Assembly (NCBI RefSeq): GCF_900114095.1
Contig: NZ_FORV01000008.1
Span: 62,001 to 126,000 of the forward strand
DNA: 64,000 nt
Origin: Sphingomonas sp. NFR04
GTDB lineage: Bacteria > Pseudomonadota > Alphaproteobacteria > Sphingomonadales > Sphingomonadaceae
Reading direction: 5' to 3'
In this document: in pieces, positions 50,970 through 60,102 of the stretch
Layout of the letters: the number at the start of each line of letters is the position of its first letter
Numbering within the stretch: the first letter of the stretch is position 1
Notes under the pieces: model-generated
The model's database searches: none
Told to the model about the DNA's origin: nothing
The model's input: only the letters and a program-made list of their open reading frames with translations
Made by a program: the position numbers and the translations under genes

Positions 50970-51671
50970 TCAGCTCCCGCTGCTTTCGCCGGCTTCCGCC
51001 TCGGCGAGATAGTGCCCGGTCGCGGCAAAATAGACCATTTCGGCGACGTTGGTTGCGTGGTCGCCGATCCTCTCCAGATTCTTGGCGACGAACAGCAGGT
51101 GCGCCACCTGGCTGATCGTGCGCGGATTCTCGACCATGAAGGTCACCAGCGTGCGGAAGATCGAATCGTAGAAATCGTCGAGCGCGGTGTCGCTGGCATG
51201 GACCTCGGCCGCCGCCTTGGCATCGCGCGCCGAGAAGGCGTCGAGCGCGGCGCGCACCATATCGGCGGCGAGCTGGCCCATCGCCGGGAGGATCGAGATC
51301 GCCTCGATCCGCTCCTCGCCCTCGGCGTGGATCATCGGCACGCGCTTGGCGATGTTCTTGGCATAATCGCCGATCCGTTCGATCACCGCCGCGATCTTGA
51401 GCGCGGCGATCACTTCGCGCAGATCGTCCGCCATCGGCGCGCGTAGGGCGATGACGCGGACGACGAGCTTTTCCAGCTCGGCCTCGATCGCATCGATCTG
51501 CTTGTCCTTCTTGCGCACGGTCTTGGCCAGCGCCTCGTCGCCGCGCTGCAGCGCCTTCATCGCGTCGTAGATCGCCTGCTCGGCCAGGCCGCCCATCTGC
51601 GAGATCAGCGCGCGCAGCTGGCCGATGTCCTGGTCGAACGCCTTGACCGTATGTTCCTGGGCCCCTGCCAT
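50970..51671 (-). CDS. phoU: Phosphate signalling protein PhoU
   Basis: A 233-residue all-helical protein of two PhoU repeats. Metal-binding signatures are visible as VIERIGDYAKNIAKR near residue 95 and LERIGDHATNVAEM near residue 198. It links PstB transport state to PhoR. The start shares its A with the pstB stop (TGATG). Confidence 0.96.
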   Translation of the reverse strand: MAGAQEHTVKAFDQDIGQLRALISQMGGLAEQAIYDAMKALQRGDEALAKTVRKKDKQIDAIEAELEKLVVRVIALRAPMADDLREVIAALKIAAVIERIGDYAKNIAKRVPMIHAEGEERIEAISILPAMGQLAADMVRAALDAFSARDAKAAAEVHASDTALDDFYDSIFRTLVTFMVENPRTISQVAHLLFVAKNLERIGDHATNVAEMVYFAATGHYLAEAEAGESSGS

Positions 51672-52447
51672 CAGCCGTACCTTCCGGTGATATAGTCCTT
51701 CGTGCGCTCTTCGCGGGGCGCGGTGAAGAGGTTGTCGGTTTCGCCATATTCGACCAGCTGGCCGAGATGGAAGAAGGCGGTGCGCTGCGACACGCGGGCC
51801 GCCTGCTGCATGTTGTGGGTGACGATCACGATCGCATAGCGCCCGCGCAGCTCGTGGATCAGCTCCTCGATCTTGGCGGTGGCGATCGGATCGAGCGCGC
51901 TCGCCGGCTCGTCCATCAGGATCACTTCGGGATCGACCGCGATCGCGCGGGCGATGCACAGGCGCTGCTGCTGGCCGCCCGAAAGCGCGGTGCCGCTGTC
52001 GGAGAGGCGATCCTTCACTTCCTCCCAGAGGCCGGCGCGCTTCAGCGAGCGCTCGACGATGTCCTCCAGGTCGCTCTTCGACGCGGCCAGGCCGTGGATG
52101 CGCGGGCCATAGGCGACATTCTCGAAGATCGACTTGGGGAAGGGGTTGGGCTTCTGGAACACCATGCCGACGCGGGCGCGCAGCTGCACCACGTCCATGT
52201 CGTCGGCGTAGATATCCGCGCCGTCCAGCGTGATCTCGCCGCTCACCCGCGCGCTGGCGATGGTGTCGTTCATGCGGTTGAAGGTGCGCAGGAAGGTCGA
52301 CTTGCCGCAGCCCGACGGGCCGATAAAGGCGGTGACCTTGTCCATGTCGACGTCGATCGACACGTCCTTCACGGCCTGTTTCTGGCCGTAGAACACGCTG
52401 ACGCCGCGAGCCGACATCTTGTGGGGAGCGGGGGAGAGGGCGGTCAT
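51671..52447 (-). CDS. pstB: Phosphate ABC transporter ATP-binding protein PstB
   Basis: A 258-residue ATPase of the high-affinity phosphate importer. Walker A GPSGCGKST near residue 44, signature LSGGQQQRLCIARA and Walker B VILMDEPASALDP are present, plus the PstB-typical GMVFQKPNPFPKSI. TAATG overlap with pstA. Confidence 0.97.
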   Translation of the reverse strand: MTALSPAPHKMSARGVSVFYGQKQAVKDVSIDVDMDKVTAFIGPSGCGKSTFLRTFNRMNDTIASARVSGEITLDGADIYADDMDVVQLRARVGMVFQKPNPFPKSIFENVAYGPRIHGLAASKSDLEDIVERSLKRAGLWEEVKDRLSDSGTALSGGQQQRLCIARAIAVDPEVILMDEPASALDPIATAKIEELIHELRGRYAIVIVTHNMQQAARVSQRTAFFHLGQLVEYGETDNLFTAPREERTKDYITGRYG

Positions 52448-53745
52448 TACCAGCGGGTCTCGAACTTGTTGCGGAGGTAGATGGCGAGCCCGTTCATCGC
52501 GAGCAGCACCGCGAGCAGCACCAGGATCGCGGCGCTCGTCTTCTCGACGAAGCCGCGGCTGACCTCGTCGGACCAGAGGAAGATCTGCACCGGCAGCACC
52601 GTCGACGGATCGGTGAAGCCGCCCGGCGCGGTGACGATGAAGGCGCGCATGCCGATCAGCAGCAGCGGCGCGGTCTCGCCCAGCGCGCGCGCCATGCCGA
52701 TGATCGTGCCGGTGAGGATGCCGGGCATGGCGAGCGGCAGGACATGGTGGAACACCACCTGGATCGGGCTCGCGCCGATGCCGAGCGCGGCGTCGCGGAT
52801 CGAGGGCGGCACGCCCTTGATCGCGTTGCGGCTGGCGATGACGATGACGGGCATGATCATCAGCGCCAGCGTCACCCCGCCGACCAGCGGCGCCGAGCGC
52901 GGCAGCATCGGGCCGAAGCTGTGCCCGCCGATCTGCCAGGTGCCGAGGAATACCGCGAGGCCGAGCAGGCCGAAGATGATCGATGGCACCGCCGCGAGAT
53001 TGTTGATCGAGACTTCGATCAGGTCGGTCCAGCGGTTCTTGGGCGCATATTCCTCGAGATAGATCGCCGAGAGCACACCCACCGGAAAGGCGATCAGGAA
53101 GGTGATCGCCATGGTGAGCAGCGAACCCTTGAGCGCCCCCCACACGCCTACCGCGACCGGATCGGTGGAGTCCGACTCGCTGAGGAACGCCCAGTTGAAC
53201 CCGCGCCGGATCGCGCTCTGCTGCTGCAGCCGTGCGACGCCCGCTTCCATCGCCGGATCGCCATCGCCGGCAAGCGCCTGGTCGAAGCCGGTGGCGGCGG
53301 GGACATAGACCGTGGCGCGCCGATCGAGCAGCGACGGGTCGCGCTTCACCGCGCTGCGCACCGCCAGCCAGGCGCTCGGGGCGAGATAGCTGGCGCCGTC
53401 GGTGCCGAAGGCGCGGGTCGCGGCATTCTCAACCACGTCCTCCAGTCCCGCGCTCGCCAGCGCGAGATCGGCGGCGGGGGTGGCGAGCTGGTTGCGCTCG
53501 ATCTTGAGGCCGTCCGCCTTCAGGTCGATCGGCAGCGCCAGTTCGGTGACGGTAAAGCCACGCCAGCCCTGCGCCACCATGGTGAGCAGCAGGAAACCGA
53601 GGAACGCCGCCGACAGGATCACCGCCCCGGCGCCGAGCACACGAAAGCGTCGCTCGGCGGCATAGCGGCGGCGGATGCGCTTCTGCATCGCCGGGCTCTT
53701 CCAGTCGGTCGGCCGGCGCTCGGCCGGGGCGGCGGGCTTACTCAT
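52447..53745 (-). CDS. pstA: Phosphate ABC transporter permease PstA, extended (DUF3333)
   Basis: A 432-residue inner-membrane permease. The C-terminal 270 residues are normal PstA with the binding-protein-dependent loop IRDAALGIGASPIQVVFHHVLPLAMPGI. An N-terminal extension of about 160 residues (one membrane helix and a periplasmic segment with LKADGLKIERNQLATP) is the DUF3333 domain seen in alphaproteobacterial PstA. Starts at ATG 53745, eight bases inside the end of pstC. Confidence 0.95.
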   Translation of the reverse strand: MSKPAAPAERRPTDWKSPAMQKRIRRRYAAERRFRVLGAGAVILSAAFLGFLLLTMVAQGWRGFTVTELALPIDLKADGLKIERNQLATPAADLALASAGLEDVVENAATRAFGTDGASYLAPSAWLAVRSAVKRDPSLLDRRATVYVPAATGFDQALAGDGDPAMEAGVARLQQQSAIRRGFNWAFLSESDSTDPVAVGVWGALKGSLLTMAITFLIAFPVGVLSAIYLEEYAPKNRWTDLIEVSINNLAAVPSIIFGLLGLAVFLGTWQIGGHSFGPMLPRSAPLVGGVTLALMIMPVIVIASRNAIKGVPPSIRDAALGIGASPIQVVFHHVLPLAMPGILTGTIIGMARALGETAPLLLIGMRAFIVTAPGGFTDPSTVLPVQIFLWSDEVSRGFVEKTSAAILVLLAVLLAMNGLAIYLRNKFETRW

Positions 53746-55114
53746 AGGCTTCGCGATACTTCTTCACGACGCGCAGCGCGACGATGTTGAGCAGCAGGGT
53801 GATGACAAACAGCGTCAGGCCCAGCGCGAAGGCGGCGAGCGTCTTGGGGCTGTCGAATTCGGCCTCGCCGGTTAGCAGGTCGACGATCTGCTTGGTGACG
53901 GTGGTGGCGCTCTGCAGCGGGTTGAGCGTGATCGTCGCGGCGCCCGAGGCCGCCATCACCACGATCATCGTCTCGCCGATCGCGCGGCTGACCGCGAGCA
54001 GCACGCCCGCGACCACGCCGGGCAGGGCGGCGGGGACGAGCACGCGCGAGATCGTCTCGCTGGTGGTTGCGCCCATCGCCAGGCTGCCGTCGCGCATCGC
54101 GGTCGGCACGGCGGCCAGCGAGTCGTCGGCCATCGAGGAGACGAACGGGATGATCATCACCCCCATCACCAAGCCCGCCGCCAGCGCGCTTTCGGACGAG
54201 GCGAACGGATCGCCGAGCAGCACCGCCAGCTTGCGCACCGCCGGCGCGACGGTGAGCGCGGCGAAATAGCCATAGACCACGGTCGGCACGCCCGCGAGCA
54301 TCTCCAGCGTCGGCTTCATCCATCGGCGCGTGGTCGGCGAGGCATATTGGGTGAGGTACACCGCGCTCATCAGCCCGAAGGGAATGGCGACCAGCATCGC
54401 GATCACCGCGCCGATGAAGAAGGTGCCCCAGAACAGCGGCACCGCGCCGAGCGAGGCGCCGGGATTCTTCGCGTCGATCACCTGCGGGCTCCAATGGGTG
54501 CCGAACAGGAACTGGGTGATCGGCACCTGCTGAAAGAAGCGCAGCGATTCCCAGAACAGCGAGACGAAGATGCCGATGGTGGTGAAGATCGCGATCAGCG
54601 AGGCGACCAGCAGCCCCATCATCAGCGTGCGCTCCACCTTCGAGCGCGCGCGGAAGTTCGGGCGGATGCGGCTGAGCGCAAAGGCCGCGCCGGCAAAGGC
54701 GAGCAGTGCCGCCGCCGCCGTGCCGGTCCAGGCGTAGCGGCGGCTGGCGGCACGCACCACCGGGGCGAGCTGGCGGGCCAGCGGATCGGCCTCGGTCTCG
54801 TACGGGTTCTTCGCGACCGCACGCGCCTGGGCGAGCACCGAGTCGCGCTCGAAGGCAAAGTCGGAAAGACCGGCGGCGGCTGGGCTCTGCAGCACGGTCT
54901 GGCGCACCAGCCCCGGGCTGATCCCGGACCAGACGACCAGGAACAGCAGCGGCGGCAGGATCGTCCACATGCCGACGAACCAGCCATGCTGCGCCGGCAG
55001 CGAATGCAGCCGCTTGGCGCCGCCGCGATCGAAGCGCAGCGCACGGGCGCGCGCCGTCAGCCAGCCGATCAGCCCCAGGCCCAGGATCAGGAACAGTAAC
55101 GCGAAGGGGTTCAC
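53738..55114 (-). CDS. pstC: Phosphate ABC transporter permease PstC, extended
   Basis: A 458-residue inner-membrane permease, longer than the roughly 320 residues of E. coli PstC because of an N-terminal membrane domain and periplasmic loop (about 1-150). The transport domain shows LFWGTFFIGAVIAMLVAIPFGLMSAVYL and the EAA-like loop AMRDGSLAMGATTSETISRVLVPAALPG. Start is GTG 55114. Confidence 0.94.
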   Translation of the reverse strand: MNPFALLFLILGLGLIGWLTARARALRFDRGGAKRLHSLPAQHGWFVGMWTILPPLLFLVVWSGISPGLVRQTVLQSPAAAGLSDFAFERDSVLAQARAVAKNPYETEADPLARQLAPVVRAASRRYAWTGTAAAALLAFAGAAFALSRIRPNFRARSKVERTLMMGLLVASLIAIFTTIGIFVSLFWESLRFFQQVPITQFLFGTHWSPQVIDAKNPGASLGAVPLFWGTFFIGAVIAMLVAIPFGLMSAVYLTQYASPTTRRWMKPTLEMLAGVPTVVYGYFAALTVAPAVRKLAVLLGDPFASSESALAAGLVMGVMIIPFVSSMADDSLAAVPTAMRDGSLAMGATTSETISRVLVPAALPGVVAGVLLAVSRAIGETMIVVMAASGAATITLNPLQSATTVTKQIVDLLTGEAEFDSPKTLAAFALGLTLFVITLLLNIVALRVVKKYREAYE

Positions 55115-55154
55115 CGGCGGAGCATCTCAGCGAAATGGGGGGCGAAAGGCGGCG

Positions 55155-56186
55155 TCACTTGAGCGCGGCCGGAGCGAGCGGGGTGAGATCAGCCACGCGC
55201 TTCGCCATCTCCGCGCGCATCGCCTCGGGTGCCGCGATCAGTCCGCGCTTCACCAGCGGGCCGCCCGGGCCCCAGAGCGTGGTGTAGAGCGTGAGGAAAT
55301 CCTTCAGCCCCGGCACGGCCTTGAGGTGGCGCTTCTTCACATAGAGGTAGAGCGGGCGGGCGCCCGGATACTGGCCGTCGGCGATCGTCGCATAGGTCGG
55401 CGCGACGCCCTCGATCGGCACGCCGTGCAGGCGGTTCTGGTTCTCTTCGAGATAGGAATAGCCGAAGATTCCCAGCGCATTGGGGTTCTGCGCCAGCCCC
55501 TGGACGATCAGATTGTCGTTCTCGCCCTTGTCGACATAGGGGCCGTCATCGCGGATGCGGCGGCATTCGGCGTCATAGTGCGCGGGATCGGCCTCGGCCT
55601 TGAGTTTGGTGGCGTTGGGGTCTGCCTCCAGGCAGCCGGGCGCCAGCATCAGCTCGACAAACGCGTCGCGGGTGCCGCTGGTCGAGGGTGGGCCCATCAC
55701 CAGGATCGGGATCGCCGGGAGGCTGGGGTTCACGTCCTGCCAGGTGCGCGCGGTGTTGGGCTTGCCGAGCGGCTTGGCGGCCAGCGCGAGATAGACGTCG
55801 CGCTTGCTCAGCTGGAGCCGGGGCCCCTGGTTCGATTCCGCCATCGCCACGCCGTCCAGACCGATGACGATCTCCAGGATCTCGCCGACTTGGTTCTGCT
55901 CGCAGCGATCATATTCCTTGCGCGTCATCCGGCGCGAGGCGTTGGCGATGTCCGGGAACTGCGCGCCCACGCCCTCGCAGAAGCGGCGCAGGCCGGCGCC
56001 GCTGCCGATCGATTCCACCACCGGCGCCTTGCGGCCGCTGCGCGCGTTGACGAAGGCTTCCGCCACGGCGGTGGTGAAGGGATATACGGTGGAGGAGCCG
56101 ACGACGCGGATTTCGCGCGTGGCGCTTCCGTCGCACGCCGACAAGGCGAGCGTGCCGAAGGCGATCAGCGCTAGACGACCCAGCAT
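55155..56186 (-). CDS. pstS: Phosphate-binding protein PstS (lipoprotein type)
   Basis: Periplasmic phosphate receptor, 343 residues. The N-terminus ends in the lipobox LALSAC (Cys about 18), so it is probably a lipoprotein rather than freely soluble. PstS motifs are VVGSSTVYPFTTAVAEAF, ESIGSGAGLRRFCEG with the phosphate-binding serine/glycine loop, ASRRMT and PPSTSGTRDAFVE. A Pho box lies upstream at the end of phoR. Confidence 0.95.
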   Translation of the reverse strand: MLGRLALIAFGTLALSACDGSATREIRVVGSSTVYPFTTAVAEAFVNARSGRKAPVVESIGSGAGLRRFCEGVGAQFPDIANASRRMTRKEYDRCEQNQVGEILEIVIGLDGVAMAESNQGPRLQLSKRDVYLALAAKPLGKPNTARTWQDVNPSLPAIPILVMGPPSTSGTRDAFVELMLAPGCLEADPNATKLKAEADPAHYDAECRRIRDDGPYVDKGENDNLIVQGLAQNPNALGIFGYSYLEENQNRLHGVPIEGVAPTYATIADGQYPGARPLYLYVKKRHLKAVPGLKDFLTLYTTLWGPGGPLVKRGLIAAPEAMRAEMAKRVADLTPLAPAALK

Positions 56187-56272
56187 CGTCACTTCTTGCT
56201 CCCCGAGGATGGCGGTGTTTCGGATCGCGGAGTCTGCGCCTCGCTTCCCACGCATTGCCCATCCGGCAATCG

Positions 56273-56290
56273 CGTTACGACTTTATGACA
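56273..56290 (-). promoter_or_regulatory. Pho box overlapping the 3' end of phoR
   Basis: On the minus strand TGTCATAAAGTCGTAACG matches the Pho box (TGTCATAAA followed by a second TGTCA-like half, here TCGTAAC). It spans the last phoR codons and the stop, ending 86 bases before pstS. This suggests pstS has its own PhoB-controlled promoter inside the operon. Confidence 0.55.
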
Positions 56291-57480
56291 CTCGGCTCGA
56301 TCGGCAACCGCACCGAGACGGTGGTGCCGACGCCCACCGTCGACGCGATATCGAACCGCCCGCGGTGACGCTCGACCACATGCTTGACGATGGCGAGCCC
56401 CAGACCGGTGCCGCCCAGCGAGCGGCTCCGTCCCGAATCGACGCGATAAAAGCGCTCGGTGAGGCGCGGAATATGCTCGGCGGGGATGCCTTCGCCCTGA
56501 TCGGTCACGGCGAAACGGACCATCGTGTCGCCCTCGCTGCGCAGCGAGACGGTGACCGGCGTGCCCGCGCGGCCATATTTCATCGCATTGCCGATCAGAT
56601 TGTGGAGCAGCTGGCTGAGCTGGGTACGGTCGCCGCGCACCGGGGGCACCGCCTCGATCTCGGTCACCAGATCGGCGGCGCGGGCGCTGCCGGAAAGCTC
56701 GGTGCACACCTGGCCGATCAGGTCTGCGAGCTGCACCGATTCTGCCGGCGCGCGATATTTCTCCGCTTCGATCCGGCTGAGCGAGATCAGGTCGCTGATC
56801 AGCCGGTCCATGCGTCGCGCCTCGTCGTGCATGATCTTGAGGAAGCGGGCGCGGATCCCGGGTTCCTCGCCGGCGCCGTCAGCCAATGTCTCGACATAGC
56901 CGAGCAGCGAGGCGAGGGGGGTGCGCAGCTCGTGGCTGGCATTGGCGACGAAGTCGACGCGCATCCGGTCGGCGGTGTAGCTGCCGGTGCGGTCGACCAG
57001 ATGGACGACGCGCTCGCCGGTCTCCAGCGTGCGGACGCGCATCTCCCAGCGCTGCTCGCGGGTGCCGAGGCCGACCAGATGGATCGGCGCGCTATGGTCC
57101 TCGCCCGGATCGAGCAGGCGTTCGGCGGCGGCCGGGTGGCGGATCGCGAGGCGGACATCCTCGCCGAGGATGTGCTCGCCGAGCAGCGCGCGGGCGGCGG
57201 CGTTGGCGGCGATCACGCGGGTGGCGGCGGTCACCAGCACCGGCTCGGCAATGGCCTCGATCACCTCGGCGAAGGCCGGGTCGCGGTCGGCTGCTGCGGC
57301 ATCATCGCGCGGCGCGGGGGCGGGGTCGCCGCCGATCGCGACGACCAGCACCGCGGCGATGGCACCGACCAGCAGCACCAGCGTCAGCTGCAGGTCCCCG
57401 CCGACCAACAGCCCGACGATCGCCGAAAGCGCGGCGACACCCAATGCGAGGCTGATTCGGAAGCCATGGGCCGAAAGCAT
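56275..57480 (-). CDS. phoR: Phosphate regulon sensor kinase PhoR
   Basis: A 401-residue inner-membrane histidine kinase. Two N-terminal spans (ISLALGVAALSAIVGLLVGG, LTLVLLVGAIAAVLVVAIGG) lead to a PAS-like domain, the H-box FVANASHELRTPLASLLGY near residue 175, N-box LIGNAMKYG, and ATP-lid motifs DQGEGIP and GGTGLGLAIVKHVVERH. Start ATG 57480 is chosen over an upstream frame that reads through the divergent promoter. First gene of the Pho operon. Confidence 0.95.
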   Translation of the reverse strand: MLSAHGFRISLALGVAALSAIVGLLVGGDLQLTLVLLVGAIAAVLVVAIGGDPAPAPRDDAAAADRDPAFAEVIEAIAEPVLVTAATRVIAANAAARALLGEHILGEDVRLAIRHPAAAERLLDPGEDHSAPIHLVGLGTREQRWEMRVRTLETGERVVHLVDRTGSYTADRMRVDFVANASHELRTPLASLLGYVETLADGAGEEPGIRARFLKIMHDEARRMDRLISDLISLSRIEAEKYRAPAESVQLADLIGQVCTELSGSARAADLVTEIEAVPPVRGDRTQLSQLLHNLIGNAMKYGRAGTPVTVSLRSEGDTMVRFAVTDQGEGIPAEHIPRLTERFYRVDSGRSRSLGGTGLGLAIVKHVVERHRGRFDIASTVGVGTTVSVRLPIEPSVIKS

Positions 57481-57562
57481 GGCGCCTTCTAGCGCGCAAT
57501 CGTCCCAAGACGAGCCCGTATTTACGATTGCGAAATGGGCGCGGGCGCAGAAGAAGAAGGCG

Positions 57563-57952
57563 ATGGACGATCCCAAATCCGAAGATATGCCGACCCGTCG
57601 GCGCGCGCTGATGCTCGGCGCCGCGAGTGCGGCCGCGATCGTCTCGATCCGCCCGGCACTGGCGCAGACCAATGCCTCGGTGATGCAGTGCGAGATCCCG
57701 GTGACCGATCCCGGCCGCGCGGGCAGCTATATCGCCCCTGACGGCCGCGTCGTGCCGGCGCGCACGCCGGGTGCCTTTCCGGCACCGGGGCGCAACTTCA
57801 AGGCGCAGGACGTCAAGCGCGCGCTCAATGGCGGCACGCTGCCGGGCACCGATCCGCAGGCGAGCCGCGCCTATACCAATTACATCCGCCGCCTGCAGCG
57901 CGGGACCAGCGGCTTCACCTGCTTCGCCTCGCTGCAGATGCCGCGCGGCTGA
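57563..57952 (+). CDS. Tat-signal exported protein, unknown (129 residues)
   Basis: N-terminal twin-arginine-like signal (TRRRALMLGAASAAAIVSIRPALAQ, about residues 11-35). The mature part of about 94 residues has two cysteines (VMQCEIPV, FTCFASL), a QDVKRALNGG segment and a basic YTNYIRRLQRG. No family recognised. It starts 83 bases from the divergent phoR and ends ten bases before the PqqD-like gene, so it is the first gene of the HPr-rel-A cassette transcript and a candidate substrate or partner of it. Confidence 0.72.
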   Translation: MDDPKSEDMPTRRRALMLGAASAAAIVSIRPALAQTNASVMQCEIPVTDPGRAGSYIAPDGRVVPARTPGAFPAPGRNFKAQDVKRALNGGTLPGTDPQASRAYTNYIRRLQRGTSGFTCFASLQMPRG

Positions 57953-57962
57953 GGGCCGGGCG

Positions 57963-58238
57963 GTGTTCTATCGCGCCGCCGATCCCGCGACGCTGCGCAT
58001 CGTGCCGCTCGATGCGCTGACGCTGATCTACCACCGCGCCTCGGGCATCACCCATATCGTCGACGCGCCGGTGCCCGAAATTCTCGACATCCTCGGCGAA
58101 GGCCCGCGCGACGTGGCCGGGCTACTCGGGGTGCTGAGCGAGCGCTTCGAGCTCGCCGATCCCGATCCGGCGGCATTGGCGGTGCGGCTCGACGAACTGG
58201 TCGCGGCCGGGCTGGTGGAGCGGACATGCGCCATCTGA
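57963..58238 (+). CDS. HPr-rel-A system PqqD-family peptide chaperone
   Basis: A 91-residue winged-helix protein related to PqqD, the RiPP recognition element that presents precursor peptides to modifying enzymes. Segments LTLIYHRASGITHIVDAP and AVRLDELVAAGLVER match the family. Start is GTG at 57963 in the only open frame. No radical-SAM or cyclase partner is encoded here. Overlaps the kinase gene by 13 bases. Confidence 0.8.
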   Translation: MFYRAADPATLRIVPLDALTLIYHRASGITHIVDAPVPEILDILGEGPRDVAGLLGVLSERFELADPDPAALAVRLDELVAAGLVERTCAI

Positions 58239-59077
58239 AGCTGCTGCGGATCGGACCGCTGGGCTTCCGCATCGGCAGCCACTGGCGCGGCCCCGTCGCG
58301 ACGCTCGACGATCTCTACCGGGCCTATCCCGGCCCCGAGGACGGCATCGCGGACTTCAACGTCCACCTCTTCGCCGCGCGGCCGTGGCGCAGGGTGTTCC
58401 GCCCGTCCGTGCACATCGCGGGGGATTTCGTGATCCCCGACGCGGCGCCGCTGCCGCTCGCCCAGGGCCTGCTCGCCGCCGAGATGGGGATGAACCTGCA
58501 GATGGCGCTCGGGCTGCGGCGCTATCTGCTGCTCCACGCCTCGATGGTCGAGCGGGACGGGCGGGCGGTGCTGATGACGGGCATTTCGGGAGCGGGGAAA
58601 TCGACCCTCGCCGCGCTGCTGATGGGGCGCGGCTGGCGGCTGATGGGCGACGAGTTCGCGCTGATCGACTGCGCCACGGGCCTCGCCCACGCCTTTCCCC
58701 GGCTGGTGAGCCTGAAGAACGAGGCGATCGATATCGTCGCGCAGGCGCTGCCCGGCGCGCGCTTCGGGCCGCTGCTGGAGGGGACGCCCAAGGGTGCGAT
58801 CCGCCATCTGGTGCCCGACGCCTGCGCCATCGCGGCGATGGCGGTGCCGGCCGAACCCAGCCTGATCCTGTTCCCCCGCTTCGGCTTCGAGGCGGCGGAG
58901 CGGCCGGTGCTGCCGAGCGAGGCGTTCGTCCGCCTCACCCAGGCCTCGACCAACTATGTCACGCTTGCCGAGCGCGGCTTTGAGGCGCTGACCCGGCTGG
59001 TGCAGACGGTGCCGTCGCGGGCGATCGACTATCCCGATGCGGAAACCGCGCTGGCGATGGTGGAGGCGCTGGCATGA
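58226..59077 (+). CDS. HprK-related kinase A
   Basis: A 283-residue kinase related to HPr(Ser) kinase, of the HprK_rel_A type. The P-loop is GISGAGKST near residues 119-127, preceded by LLLHASMVERDG and followed by GWRLMGDEFALI, as in HprK. Homologues in lasso-peptide clusters phosphorylate the peptide C-terminal serine; the substrate of this group is unknown. It overlaps both neighbours (13 and 4 bases), so stoichiometric production is likely. Confidence 0.85.
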   Translation: MRHLKLLRIGPLGFRIGSHWRGPVATLDDLYRAYPGPEDGIADFNVHLFAARPWRRVFRPSVHIAGDFVIPDAAPLPLAQGLLAAEMGMNLQMALGLRRYLLLHASMVERDGRAVLMTGISGAGKSTLAALLMGRGWRLMGDEFALIDCATGLAHAFPRLVSLKNEAIDIVAQALPGARFGPLLEGTPKGAIRHLVPDACAIAAMAVPAEPSLILFPRFGFEAAERPVLPSEAFVRLTQASTNYVTLAERGFEALTRLVQTVPSRAIDYPDAETALAMVEALA

Positions 59078-60081
59078 ACCCCGCGCTGCTGCTCGCCCGC
59101 GTGCTGCGCGCGCCCGGCGCGATTGAGGGCCTGACGGCTGCCGATTGGAATGCGCTCTGGGCCGTCGCGCGGGCCGAGCAGCTGGCAGGCACGCTCGCGC
59201 ATCGCATCGCCGGGCTGCCGATGCCCGCGGCGGCCGCGCGGCTGGTGGAGGACGCCATCGCCTCGGCCGAGCAGGGCCGCACCGCGGCGCTGTGGGAAGC
59301 CGAGATGGCGCGCCGCGCGCTTGCCGGGATCGACGCGCCGGTCGTGCTGCTCAAGGGTACCGCCTATGCCGCGGCGGGACTGTCGTCTTCGACCGGGCGG
59401 GTGATCGGCGATCTCGACATCCTCATGCCGAGCGAGGCGATCGCGGGGGTGGAAGCAGCGCTGCTCGCGGCTGGGTGGGAATGGGTGAAGCCCGATCCCT
59501 ATGACGACGCCTATTACCGCCGCTGGATGCACGAGCTGCCGCCGCTGATCCACCGCGACCGCGACAAGATGATCGACGTCCACCACACGATCCTGCCGCT
59601 CACCGCGCGCATCCACCCGGACGCGGTGGCGCTGCTGGCGGACAGCGTGGCGCTGGAGAACGGACTGCGTATCCTCGGGCCCCAGGACATGCTCTGCCAC
59701 GCCGCCGCGCATCTGTTCGCCGATGGCGACCTCGCGGGCGGGATGCGCAACCTGTGGGACATCCACTGCCTGCTCGGCGAGTTCGGGTTCGATGGGCTGG
59801 CCGAACGCGCGGCGCATCACGGACTGGGTGCCGCCATGCGCCGCGCGGTGCGGCAGGCGGTGCGCCTCTACGGCACCGAGGCCCCGCCCGCATGGCAGGG
59901 GTGGGACTGGCTCGACCCGCTGTTCCACCGCCGGCTGACCGCGCGCGATGCCTGGGGCCGCTCCACTCGCAAGGCGGTGCAGCTCGGCTTCTACCTCCGC
60001 TCGCACGCGCTGCGGATGCCGCCGGCGATGCTCGCCCGGCACCTCTGGACCAAGTGGCGCAAGGGGCATCGGCCGGGCTGA
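59074..60081 (+). CDS. Nucleotidyltransferase family protein (NTP_transf_5)
   Basis: A 335-residue protein of the PF14907 family. The nucleotidyltransferase core shows VVLLKGTAYAAAGL near residue 89 and GDLDILMPSEA near 113, where the aspartates would bind metal. IDVHHTILPL supplies the third acidic region. Homologues accompany HprK-like kinases in lasso-peptide and HPr-rel-A loci. The ATGA overlap with the kinase couples translation. Confidence 0.85.
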   Translation: MNPALLLARVLRAPGAIEGLTAADWNALWAVARAEQLAGTLAHRIAGLPMPAAAARLVEDAIASAEQGRTAALWEAEMARRALAGIDAPVVLLKGTAYAAAGLSSSTGRVIGDLDILMPSEAIAGVEAALLAAGWEWVKPDPYDDAYYRRWMHELPPLIHRDRDKMIDVHHTILPLTARIHPDAVALLADSVALENGLRILGPQDMLCHAAAHLFADGDLAGGMRNLWDIHCLLGEFGFDGLAERAAHHGLGAAMRRAVRQAVRLYGTEAPPAWQGWDWLDPLFHRRLTARDAWGRSTRKAVQLGFYLRSHALRMPPAMLARHLWTKWRKGHRPG

Positions 60082-60102
60082 ACCGGCCGATGCCCTTCGC
60101 GA

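Noticed and set aside
57963..60081. Lasso-peptide biosynthetic cluster
   Set aside because: Kinase, nucleotidyltransferase and a PqqD-like protein fit, but the asparagine-synthetase-like cyclase, leader peptidase and a precursor peptide are absent.
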